Origin: Oxyruncus cristatus
Taxonomy: Eukaryota > Chordata > Aves > Passeriformes > Cotingidae
Direction: 5' to 3'
NCBI GenBank assembly: GCA_013399855.1
Contig: VXAY01007405.1
Location: 350,264 to 414,263 of the forward strand
DNA: 64,000 bases
Positions 25,540 to 34,440 of this stretch are shown in pieces. A program made the translations under genes and the position numbers. Below the pieces are notes generated by a model. It was not told the origin of the DNA, made no database searches, and saw only the letters and a program-made list of their open reading frames with translations. The stretch's first letter is position 1. The number at the start of each line of letters is the position of its first letter.

Positions 25540-25752
25540 TTTTCTTTCTTTTCTCTTCTCTTCTCTTCTCTTCTCTTCTCTTCTCTTCTCTTCTCTTCTC
25601 TTCTCTTCTCTTCTCTTCTCTTCTCTTCTCTTCTCTTCTCTTCTCTTCTCTTCTCTTCTCTTCTCTTCTCTTCTCTTCTCTTCTCTTCTCTTCTCTTCTC
25701 TTCTCTTCTCTTCTCTTCTCTTCTCTTCTCTTCTCTTCTCTTCTCTTCTCTN
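25540..25752 (+). repeat. (TTCTC)n pentanucleotide microsatellite, ~40 copies
   Basis: Almost pure TTCTC/GAGAA repeat ending at a single N (25752). It gives stop-free frames on both strands (Ser-Leu-Leu-Phe or Arg-Arg-Glu-Glu-Lys repeats) that are not coding. The true allele length is probably not resolved. Confidence 0.97.
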
Positions 25753-26839
25753 GCTGTGAACTCCTCCCCACTTCTCTCAACTGCTCCTAAATTTGGGTGT
25801 TGTTTTCCTGGCTGGGGGGGATGTTCTTGCCCGATACAAATCAGCATCTTTGGCTCGGAGGTGCAAGAGGTGGAATTTCTGTTCTGTGCCTAAAAGATTC
25901 AGGGCTTTGTGCCAGTTTTAGCCCCCCCCCAAAAAAACCCCTCATTTAATTGTCAGGTTTTTAAAGGCAGTTGGGCATTTAAGTGTGTGACTAAGCCTGG
26001 GGCCTGACTGACTTTAATGAAGTGGAGTTAAGTGCCAGGGCAAATTTATGACAAATCCCACCAGAGCCCTGATTTTTTTTTTTTTTAGGTGTTTGCTCCT
26101 TGCTCCAGTACCTGCCTGAGTTCTGAGGTTTGATTTTCAGAGGCGATTTAAGGTGTCTCTCCATTCGGTTTTGGGGTTTTTTTAAAACAAGAATCATCTT
26201 TTCCTGTTTAGTTGGCTGCTCTTGGAAATGACCCCGATGCGTCGTGAACCAGAGGGCTAAAAAAAAAAACGGGGGTGGGATGGTCCGTGGTGATCTCTGC
26301 CTGTGAGAAATCAAACAAACAAACCAAAAAAATCTGTGTTTTTACCCAATTTACCAGTTTGAAATAGCAAATCTCCAAGGTGAAATACCCGGGCTGCAGA
26401 GAAGACAAAACCTCAGCCCTTCTGTTCCAAGCTGGAGTTAAATTTTGAGTATTTGAGGATTTTCTTTTTGTCCCTGCGGGAGAAATGTCCTCCAGCACTT
26501 GTTTTGCTGCAGCTTTTGAATTAAAAGCCCTCGTGCTGTGCTGAATTCCTTTTCAAAACAGGCTCTAATCCACATCGGGGGGAAGACAGGGACGTTTCAG
26601 TGGATTATGGGATTAGGGAAGGGCACAGATTCCAGGGAGAGCAGCCCTGGGATGTGCAGAGGGTTTGGGGAATAATAAATGACGTCCCATAAACTCTCCC
26701 CTTTCCCAGCCCAGGGTTTGCTCCAGACTCGCAACCAGTTGGCCTTGCAGTGATTCCCCCCCTCAGATTTTCTCTCCTTATTTATTTTTCTTGTTGTAAA
26801 TGGAAATAATAGGTCGAAATCTCTAATTTAACTAATTTT

Positions 26840-26994
26840 TTATATATATATATATATATNNNNNNNNNNNNNNNNNNNNNNNNNNNNNNNNNNNNNNNNN
26901 NNNNNNNNNNNNNNNNNNNNNNNNNNNNNNNNNNNNNNNNNNNNNNNNNNNNNNNNNNNNNNNNNNNNNNNNNNNNNNNNNNNNNNNNNNNNNN
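26840..26994. other. (TA)n tract and 135-base assembly gap
   Basis: A TA dinucleotide run ends at 26859 and is followed by N from 26860 to 26994. Confidence 0.95.
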
Positions 26995-27483
26995 AACATT
27001 CCTGACCCGTTTCTGCTGCCTTATTTTGGTTTTTTTTTCTTCTTTATAATTAAAAACTATCTCATTTTTACTGTTGCAGACCAAATCCTCTGGTGTATCA
27101 GGGTGAGCTTTTCCAAGAGCTGCAGCAGAAAGGAAAAATTAAACAATAATGTGATTTCCCTGCACTGGCACGTGAGGTTCACCTGCTTCTGCTCTGTAAA
27201 CATTAATTTAAAGCACCTTTAGGACAGTTTGGTACTCCCAGAATCTACTTTTCCCGCCTGGTTTGTATTTTTAAAGAGAGGTGGAAGTTCACCAGCAGCT
27301 CCAAAATTCAGGTAACACGGTATTAATTGATACCATTTCTCACTGTGGTGTTATAAAGGTTTAATCGTGATAAACCTTGCTGTGAATTCAGGAGAATCTG
27401 GAGCTCGTGGGACGTGGCTTTGTGTGTTCTGGACGTGGTGGTTTAACTCCAACCCCACCTCTGCGGGCTGAAAATACATTTAT

Positions 27484-27503
27484 TTATTTTTTTTTTCCTC
27501 TTT

Positions 27504-27535
<32 letters not shown>

Positions 27536-27541
27536 TTTTTT
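27484..27541 (+). repeat. Poly-T tract
   Basis: Nearly uninterrupted T run broken by a few C bases, shortly before the DOCK5 poly(A) candidate. Confidence 0.9.
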
Positions 27542-27758
27542 AAGTCCTCTGCGATGGAATCAGCCGAAAAAAAAATGCAGCTTTAATTAAAAAGTAGAGC
27601 TGTCTGAAGAGAGCAGGGGCTTTGGGGAAGGGAGTCTGCAGCTCCCTGGGTAGACGGCACACAATTCACTAAGTCTGTAAAGCGAGGTGTATAAATTTCC
27701 ATGTTTGTTTTTTTTTAATGTATTTGACTGTTGTAAAGTTTGTAAATACCTTTTTAAA

Positions 27759-27764
27759 AATAAA
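27759..27764 (+). terminator. DOCK5: Candidate DOCK5 poly(A) signal AATAAA
   Basis: AATAAA sits in a T/A-rich context (TGTAAATACCTTTTT just upstream) and is followed by T-rich sequence. It lies about 340 bases from the oppositely oriented GNRH1 poly(A) signal. Confidence 0.55.
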
Positions 27765-28105
27765 TGTAGTTTTTATGACTGAAAGCAGTTTGAAAAAGAA
27801 AAAAAAAGAGCATTTAGAAGTCTTTTCGCGCCTACGCTGAGGTGCGAGGGGAGTTCCATCCCGGCAGTAAGTTTATTTTTGGGGGTTTTAACGAGGTTTT
27901 GATGCTGTTTTAGCCACAGCCCAGTGAGATCAGGTGGTGTTCCTGTCTATAAATGTGAAATAAAAATCACCACACCCAAATTTTCGTTGGAGGACACAAA
28001 GCAGGGCCTGTCCTGCTGCTCCCACCTCCTGCCCTGGGAATGTCTCCCTTTTAATCCAATAATCCACACAATTATTTTCAACTACTTAAAGGCAACTTCA
28101 CAGCG

Positions 28106-28111
28106 TTTATT
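28106..28111 (-). terminator. GNRH1: GNRH1 poly(A) signal
   Basis: AATAAA on the - strand about 95 nt after the GNRH1 stop codon, consistent with the short 3' UTR of this gene. Confidence 0.7.
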
Positions 28112-28203
28112 CACATAATGACCCAAGCAAAGACCGTGTGAAGAGGAGCTGGTTTTTTACCCAGCTTTGAAACCTTCTTTGGGATCTGTTAATCCAGTTG
28201 GGT

Positions 28204-31047
28204 TTAAATCTTCCTTCTTCCTTCCCCTTCCATCAGGTCTTCCTGCAAAAACACACACATCACATTCCTGTAAATGGGCATCATATTCCTGTAAATGGGC
28301 ATCATATTCCTGTAAATGGGCATCATATTCCTGAGAAAACACATCATATTCCTGAGAAAACACATTATACTCCTATAAAAACACATCCTATTCCTGTAAA
28401 TGGACATCATCTTCCTATAAACACGCATTATATTCCTATAAATGCATTATATTCCTATAAACCCACGTTCTGTTCCTATAAACACACACCATATTCCTGC
28501 AACATATTGAGGAGCAAGAAATAAGAAGTTCCTGAGCAACCCTAAGGGTTTTCCTTCATTGTTTGTGTGGAAAAGGTTTAATTTGTTCTCAGTGTCATTG
28601 AGGAGCAAGAAGTTCCTCAGCAAACTTAAGGGGTTTCCTTCGTTGTTTGTGTGGAAAAGGTTTAATTTATTCTCAGTCTCATTAAGAAATAAGAAGTTCC
28701 TGAGCAACCCTAAGGGTTTTCTTTCGTTGTTTCTGTGGAAAAGGTTTCATTTGTTCTCAGTGTCATTAAGAAACAAGAAGTTCCTGAGCAAACCTAAGGG
28801 TTTTCCTTCATTGCTTGTGTGGAAAAGGTTTAATTTGTTCTCAGTGTCATTGAGGAGCAAGAAGTTCCTCAGCAAACTTAAGGGGTTTCCTTCGTTGTTT
28901 GTGTGGAAAAGGTTTAATTTATTCTCAGTCTCATTAAGAAATAAGAAGTTCCTGAGCAACCCTAAGGGTTTTCTTTCGTTGTTTCTGTGGAAAAGGTTTC
29001 ATTTGTTCTCAGTGTCATTAAGAAACAAGAAGTTCCTGAGCAAACCTAAGGGTTTTCCTTCATTGTTTGTGTGGAAAAGGTTTAATTTGTTCTCAGTGTC
29101 ATTAAGAAATAGGAAGTTCCTGAGCAAACCTCAGGGTTTTCCTTCGTTGTTGGTTTTCCCTTCAGCTCTGCAAAGACAGGGCAGGTTTTCCTCAGTGAGC
29201 CAGAGGTGTCCAGGACTCATTTCAAGTATCCTGCTCGTTAATCTGCTGTATTTTTTCTGCCTAACCTTGTCTCTTGCAGTGTAAAAAAAAAAAAGAAATA
29301 CCCAAACATACTGAATTACCATTGCTGGCTCTTCATCCTGCAGGTAGGTGCCCTTGGGAGCCAGAACGTGGCCCACCCTTCCAACGTACGTTCGGTACAA
29401 ACAAGGTTTTTAAATGGCCTTAAAATAATACTTTGTTAGGCGGTTTCCACTGGAAAATCCAGTGGGATTCAGGCTCTGCATTACTGTTGGGCAGCTGATG
29501 AGCCCATTTCGGGCCAGGCTCCTGCAGGAAGGGCCGGGGAGCGTTTCAAGGGCTTGAAACATCGGGTCTTGGCTTTAAACCTAAAGCACGGATCGAGTGT
29601 TCCAGCTTTTGGGCTGGCTCGGGGGCACTTCCCAGGAAGTGTGGGGACCATCTGGCCTGGGCCAGGGTGTTGCTGTGTTAATTAAGGAGCCTGGTTTTGC
29701 CGCGGAGCCCTCATTCTGCGGCAGTGAACTCGCACCAGGAGCCCGTGCAGCTAATGGAAAATGCATTTCCCAGCCTGGGGACCTTGGGAGCAGCAGCTTC
29801 CATATGGTGGATCCTGCAGCTGGCAGGGGGAGCCTTTGAAGTCAAGCAGCTGTGAGAGCTGCGTGGCTGCGGGTTAAGGTCGAGTGGGCTTGGCTTTATT
29901 TTGGTTTTAGCCACAACAAAAATGTATCCTTGCCCCACTGAGGGACTTGGGAATGATGCAGGTAATGAGGGTCTAGTTTAGGAACAAGAGGGTCTTCAAG
30001 TCCAACCCAAACCCTCCTGGGATCCTTTAATAAGGGCAGAGCCAGCATTGCCTCATCTGAACTTAACTTGCACCCCTCTCCCTCCTTCTCCAGCACCTTT
30101 TTTTCCCTTCCCTCCTGTGTTTTATTTTCCCCTGATTTTCCCGTAGCGGTAAAAGAAAAAGCCCGTTACTCACCATGGCTTCCTTCAGATCCCTGAGCCT
30201 GGAATGCTGGGATGATCCCGGGCACTCAGACTGCTGCACCTCCCCCAGTTTCTCCATTTCCTTTGCCATCTGGATTGGGAAGTGACACAGCCTTCAGGAA
30301 AGGAGATTTTGCTGCCAAAGCAACTCTACCCCAGTTACAGATGAAGATGAAACTCTTCCACTGAACAACTAAAATTCACCTTTTTCCCCACGGGCTACGG
30401 CAGCTGAAAACAGGGATGCTGGAAGGGCTGCTGGGAGGGACTGGACATGAAGTGTTGGGAAGGATGGGAAAGCCACTGGTGGACAGAACCTTCCACTGGT
30501 GCCTTGTTACTTAATTCCTGACCATCCAGCACAGGGCAGTTGCCAAAATTTTAGGGGAGGTGGGTGAATGTCCCCCGTGAAAACAGCCCATCAGAACATT
30601 GGCTGGAAATCAGGGAGAGGATGAAACCGGGTTTAACCCAGCCCTCAAGCCTCCATCTCTCCCTTGGAGGTGGCTGCCCAAGGTCTTTGGTTGCTGTTCT
30701 TTGTGCCAGGCTGTTAAATACCAATTATTTTCCAATTACTGCTTCAAAACCCCGTGTGTGTGTTTGTACACAGATCTCTGGCTGTTCAGGGCAGGTTTTA
30801 GGGCAAGGAGGTTGGAAGGGTACAGGTCTCCAGGAAAGCCTGGGGCACCATCTCCTTCTGGCTGCACCTCTTGCAGGTCAGGGTTGTTCTCCAGCCTGGA
30901 ACCCACCTCTTGGAATGACCCCACCAGGTCCTCAGTGCTCCTCTTCCCTCCTGGCTGCAGCCCAAAGGACCAGTGCTGAGCCAAGCAAATTCCCACGCAC
31001 AGGGCCAACAGCAGGACAGTGGCAAAGATCTTCCTGGACTTCTCCAT
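28204..31047 (-). CDS. GNRH1: Progonadoliberin-1 (prepro-GnRH-I), complete, 91 aa, decapeptide with Phe5
   Basis: Precursor of gonadotropin-releasing hormone I, secreted by hypothalamic neurons to drive LH/FSH release. Coding exons on the - strand: 31047-30907 (exon begins 31048, acceptor CCCAG), 30269-30174 and 28242-28204, giving 47+32+12 aa. Residues 1-23 (MEKSRKIF..., hydrophobic [13 protein letters not shown]) are a signal peptide. Residues 24-36 are [13 protein letters not shown]: pyroglutamate-forming Gln, decapeptide, Gly amidation donor and dibasic KR cleavage site. The rest is GnRH-associated peptide, with SFQE at the first exon junction, the [17 protein letters not shown] segment in exon 3 and [12 protein letters not shown] before TAA. 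The 96-nt middle exon equals the mammalian exon size, and total length is close to chicken (92 aa). Position 5 is TTT (Phe), whereas chicken GnRH-I has Tyr. Intron 3 is expanded by two minisatellites. Convergent with DOCK5. Confidence 0.95.
28250..28505. repeat. 21-bp minisatellite in GNRH1 intron 3, ~12 copies
   Basis: The unit resembles CATATTCCTGTAAATGGGCAT with variant GAGAAAACA copies. It begins only about 10 bases from the exon 4 acceptor (28243-28246), so it lies next to the exon's branch-point region. Its 21-bp period gives a 7-residue repetitive open frame that is not a gene. Confidence 0.9.
28510..29145. repeat. 84-bp minisatellite with 252-bp higher-order structure (GNRH1 intron 3)
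   Basis: Units begin near 28513, 28597, 28681, 28765, 28849, 28933, 29017 and 29101. Units at 28597 and 28849 are identical, units at 28681 and 28933 are identical, and those at 28765 and 29017 differ at one base, so the array is built of 252-bp triplets. Period 84 is divisible by 3, which keeps a 241-codon frame open. Confidence 0.95.
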
Positions 31048-31136
31048 CCTGGGAAAGAAAAGAAAAAAAAGCATCTTTCTCATCATAAAGGCGCTACAGC
31101 TCCGTTTGTACCTTGGAGAGTGACGAAAATGCTGCA

Positions 31137-31240
31137 TTCCTGGATCACGGACTCATGGAATATCCTGATGGGGTGGAAGGGACCCACAAGGATCATCAAG
31201 TGCACCCCAAGAATCCCCCCCCACTGTGCCTGTGCAGTTC
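31137..31240 (-). mobile_element. CR1-like 3' fragment (-) in GNRH1 intron 1
   Basis: ACTCATGGAATATCCTGATG, GGTGGAAGGGACCCACAAGG and ATCATCAAGTGCACCCC match the reversed CR1 end. Confidence 0.65.
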
Positions 31241-31571
31241 TGATCTGCACCTCGTGCCTGGGCCTGAGCCACAGCCGCCTGTGGAGCCTCTCAGAGCGTG
31301 GATTAACTCCCTTTAAAGGGATTTGACATCTGAAGAATTTGGATGGAGATCTGAATTGGGATTCTTGAGCAGCCTTTCGGAGTTTTAGGCATGTCTGGAG
31401 CTCACAGAGGTCCCAGGCGGGTCCCTGTTGGGTTTTGGCAGATGAGTTCAGTTCCAGCTCCTTCAGAGCTGCTCTTTGCAGTCTCTTCTAAACCGAGTTT
31501 CTTCTACTGGGAGGTTCTGTAAGCACTGAATAGGTAAAAAGGGAATATGGGGTGTTGTCCGAGCACGTTAC

Positions 31572-31659
31572 CTGCTGCCTGAGAGGGGTTGTGGAGTGAC
31601 TCCCAGCTCTTCTCGGGTGGAAAACGTCCTGTGACTGTGGCTGTCACCTCACTTTTATA
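31572..31659 (-). promoter_or_regulatory. GNRH1: GNRH1 TATA box and noncoding exon 1
   Basis: Reading the - strand, TATAAAA occupies 31659-31653. About 25-30 bases downstream (near 31628) is the expected transcription start. A noncoding exon of roughly 57 nt then ends in CAG|GTAACG at 31572. Intron 1 leads to the acceptor at 31049-31050, one base before the coding exon. Exon 1 size and position match the short untranslated first exon of other GNRH1 genes. The start site is inferred from TATA spacing. Confidence 0.75.
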
Positions 31660-32029
31660 CACCAACCCCCTCCCAGCAGGTGCCTCCATGTGATTCTGCC
31701 TCCCAGGCTGCAATTTTGTTGTAACAGCGACTGTGATGCAGCAGCACCAGTAAAGCCCATAATTGGAGCACCCCCGTGTAGCTGTTAAACTTCAGCTGTT
31801 TTTTCTCTAAGAGCCGTAAAAGTAACAGCCTGGCTTTTAAAGAGCTTGTAAATCTGACGTTCAGGCCCAGCTGAGGGCTGCAAAAGGCAGGAGCTTTTCC
31901 TGTCGGTGGCTTCTGGTTTCCAGGGAGAAGTTCTGGGGCGAGTTTGTGTTTGCTGAGGGCTTGAGGTGGGCGAGGAAGTCGGTCCTCAAGAATCCCAGGA
32001 TGTTTTGTGTCGGCTGGGATGTTAAAACT

Positions 32030-32112
32030 CCCACCAGGTTGGAGCAACCTGGGCTCGTGGGGGTGAAGTGAGGAGACCTTTAAGGCCCCTTCCAACCCAA
32101 ACCGTTCCACGT
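32030..32112 (+). mobile_element. CR1 3'-terminal fragment (+)
   Basis: GGTTGGAGCAACCTGGGCTC through CCTTCCAACCCAAACCGTTC. Confidence 0.8.
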
Positions 32113-33094
32113 TCTTCATTCCTCGGAGTTTGTACAGGTTTCTGAAGCAGTCAAGAGCTCTTTGCATGCAGGAGTTCAAGTCAGTAATTTTGGCTGCAGG
32201 AATGGAATTGTTTGGGGTGGGGTTTTTTTGTTTGTTTTGGTTTTTTTTTATCCACCTGGCAGCCCTTTTGCCTTGCTCTGCGACGTGCTGGTGCCATTTG
32301 GATGTCTCATGTTCACTGTTCTCCAAACATCCCCTCTTTCGGCTCCCATGACCCCTTGGAGCTTTAAAGGGATTAAAAGTAATTTAATAAGTAAATAATT
32401 TGAGGGGGATTTAGTGACTCTTAGCAAAGAGTCATTCTTCCTGCTCTAATGCTCCTCCTACTCGTGGCCAGGGAGCAGCCAGCATTTAACTCCAGCTGAT
32501 AAACTGATCAAGCTGTGAAAATAGTTGGTTTCAGTGGGAGAAGTTGTTCCTCTGCCCTGGGCACCTGGGGGGTTTTCCTGGGAGGCTTCGGAGGCTCCTT
32601 CCTTCCCTGATGAGCCTTGCAAAAATTAAGGTTATTTAGAGGTAAACAGAAGATTTTGGTGATCCCGAGGGATGACATTTAAGGAGACAAGGGGCCCCTG
32701 CTTAGCCCAGTAATTGCAGCTCGTTAACCCCCTGTTTAAGCCGGGTCTAACGAGGCTGCCCTGAACAGCAGCTGCTTCTCCACAGGTTTCTGTTACAGCT
32801 GCGAGAGTTGGGCTTGGATGATCCTTCCTTTAACTCGGGATCTTCCCCACAGCTCCCAAAGCCCGGACTGCAGGGGTCAGTGAGCTGCTCCCGTCCCCTG
32901 GCTCCTCCTGAACTCCAGGCCGCTGTCCTCAGTTACAGAAAGGATGTTAAAAATAAGATTCCAGCTGGGTTTGGTTTGCCCACGGAACCTTTGACAGCCC
33001 CGTGCAGTGGAATCCACCAAACTGCTCCTCTTGGGGGTGATGGAGACGTTTTGGAAGAGCTGCCTGAGCTCCAAGTGCAGCAGTTTCTCTGCTT

Positions 33095-33378
33095 TTCTCC
33101 CAGGCAGCTCTCAGGAAGACAAGAGGGCTCGGCCTTAAGCTGTGCCAGGGGAGGTTTAGGTGAAATATTAGGAAGAAATTCTTTCCAGAGAGGGGAATCA
33201 GCCACTGGAATGGGCTGCCCAGGGAAGTGGTGGATTCTCCGTCCCTGGAGGTGTTTAAGATGAGGCTGGACGTGGCACTGAGTGCCATAGTCCAGTAACC
33301 ACGGTGGGGTTGGATCAAGGCTTGGACTTGGTGATCTCAGAGGTCCTTTCCAACCTGTCTGATTCTGTGATTCTTTGA
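33095..33378 (+). mobile_element. CR1 3' fragment (+), same subfamily as 14600-14895
   Basis: Shares long nearly identical stretches with 14600-14895 (CTCAGGAAGACAAGAGGGCT onward) and ends GATTCTGTGATTCTTTGA. Confidence 0.9.
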
Positions 33379-33419
33379 GGAGGAAAATCTTCCTGCCAAT
33401 CCTGTTAAGTACCTGCATG

Positions 33420-33755
33420 GAAGTCAAGGACCTGCCCCGGGGCCTGAAGGGGCTCCCAGAGAGCTGGAGAGAGGGACTGGGGACAAGGGATGGAAGGACA
33501 GGACACAGGGAATGGCTTCCCACTGCCAGAGGGTTAGATGGGATATTGGGGAAGGAATTTTTCGCTGTGAGGGTGGGGAGGGGCTGGGATGGAATTCCCA
33601 GAGAAGCTGTGGCTGCCCCTGGATCCCTGGAAGTGTCCAAGGCCAGGCTGGAGCAACCTGGGACAGTGGAAGGTGTCCCTGCCCAGGGAAAGGGGGTGGA
33701 ATTAAATGATCTCTAAACTCCCTTCCAAGCCAGACCATTCTGGGATTCCATGAAG
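33420..33755 (+). mobile_element. CR1 3' fragment (+)
   Basis: Starts with AAGGGGCTCCCAGAGAGCTG, followed by GATATTGGGGAAGGAATT and a full CR1 end CCATTCTGGGATTCCATGAA. Confidence 0.9.
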
Positions 33756-34440
33756 CCCTGGGCTGGAGGATTCCCATTCCAGTAAACCAGATCTCTCTTG
33801 CCAGAAGTGTTGCACAGGCACATCCAAAGCCAGGGAGTCTCTCGGATTTTGGACATCACTCCTGGCCCAAAGGCCCGTGCTGGAGGTGAGCAACTGAACC
33901 AACAACCACATTTCTTTGTCCTCCAGGTGCTCTGCAGCTCTTGGAAATGCTCTGTTTGTATGATCAGTTTGGTCTGTGTTGGAATAATCAGTTTATCAGT
34001 CTGAAATCACAATTACAGACCAAAGTCAAGGACATTTTTTTTGCCTGTGCTTCAGCCTTTCAGAGGGTAATTCAATCAGATTTTGTGCCTGTGCTTTAGC
34101 ATTTCCTTATGAAGGAGGTTTTGTGTGGTGCTGATCATCTCTGTGGTGGGAAAAGGTGTTTTCCACAGTGCACATACCTCTGGAAACTGTGGGGAATGAC
34201 TTCTGCCTCCAACTATTTTATCAAGCAAATGTGAAGGGTCGGCACAAACAAGCTGAAAAGTATTAGAAATTAATGACAAATCAACACCAAACCTTGTGAA
34301 TAGTCTCTAAATTAATGTATCAGAACCAATGCAGCAACCCCCACAAGGTACATTTGGGGTTTTTTTCCAGCAGCTAAAGTTCATGCTTTAAACCTGAAAA
34401 TCCTTGCTGTCGGGTAAGACTGGGTTGTTCACTGAAATGA

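Larger units (their letters stand above)
21661..27785 (+). other. DOCK5: Probable long DOCK5 3' UTR
   Basis: After the TGA there is no further convincing exon on either strand until GNRH1. The first strong gene-end signature on the + strand is a T-rich segment with AATAAA at 27759-27764. Another AATAAA at 26674-26679 could end a shorter form. The stretch holds a (TTCTC)n array (25.5 kb), a (TA)n tract and a 135-base gap. Whether the whole 6 kb is transcribed is inference; an earlier cleavage site is possible. Confidence 0.5.
31660..34440. other. GNRH1-KCTD9 intergenic region
   Basis: Upstream flank of GNRH1 and downstream flank of KCTD9. It contains three CR1 3' fragments (32030-32112, 33095-33376, 33420-33755) and a T-rich run near 32220-32250. 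A long minus-strand open frame over 31655-32326 has no homology I recognise and covers the GNRH1 promoter side; it is not called as a gene. Confidence 0.6.

Noticed and set aside
25412..25847. Arg/Glu/Lys-rich and Ser/Leu/Phe-rich open frames
   Set aside because: Read-through of the TTCTC microsatellite on the two strands.
28250..29145. CRISPR-like regular array
   Set aside because: No unique spacers between conserved repeats; the whole unit repeats. Eukaryotic context.
28559..29284. 241-codon open frame with regular repeats, superficially a repeat protein
   Set aside because: Product of an 84-bp tandem repeat whose length is divisible by three, inside GNRH1 intron 3 and antisense to it.
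29896..30096. Open frame after GNRH1 exon 3 considered as the last GNRH1 exon
   Set aside because: Lacks the expected GEG-R-R-K-I ending. The segment at 28204-28242 has a proper acceptor, frame and the family C-terminus.
31655..32326. 223-codon minus-strand open frame upstream of GNRH1
   Set aside because: Overlaps a CR1 tail and the TATA region, with no recognisable domain. Probably chance openness in GC-moderate DNA.
32933..33640. 235-codon minus-strand open frame
   Set aside because: Antisense of two adjacent CR1 3' ends; repetitive translation seen at every CR1 copy.
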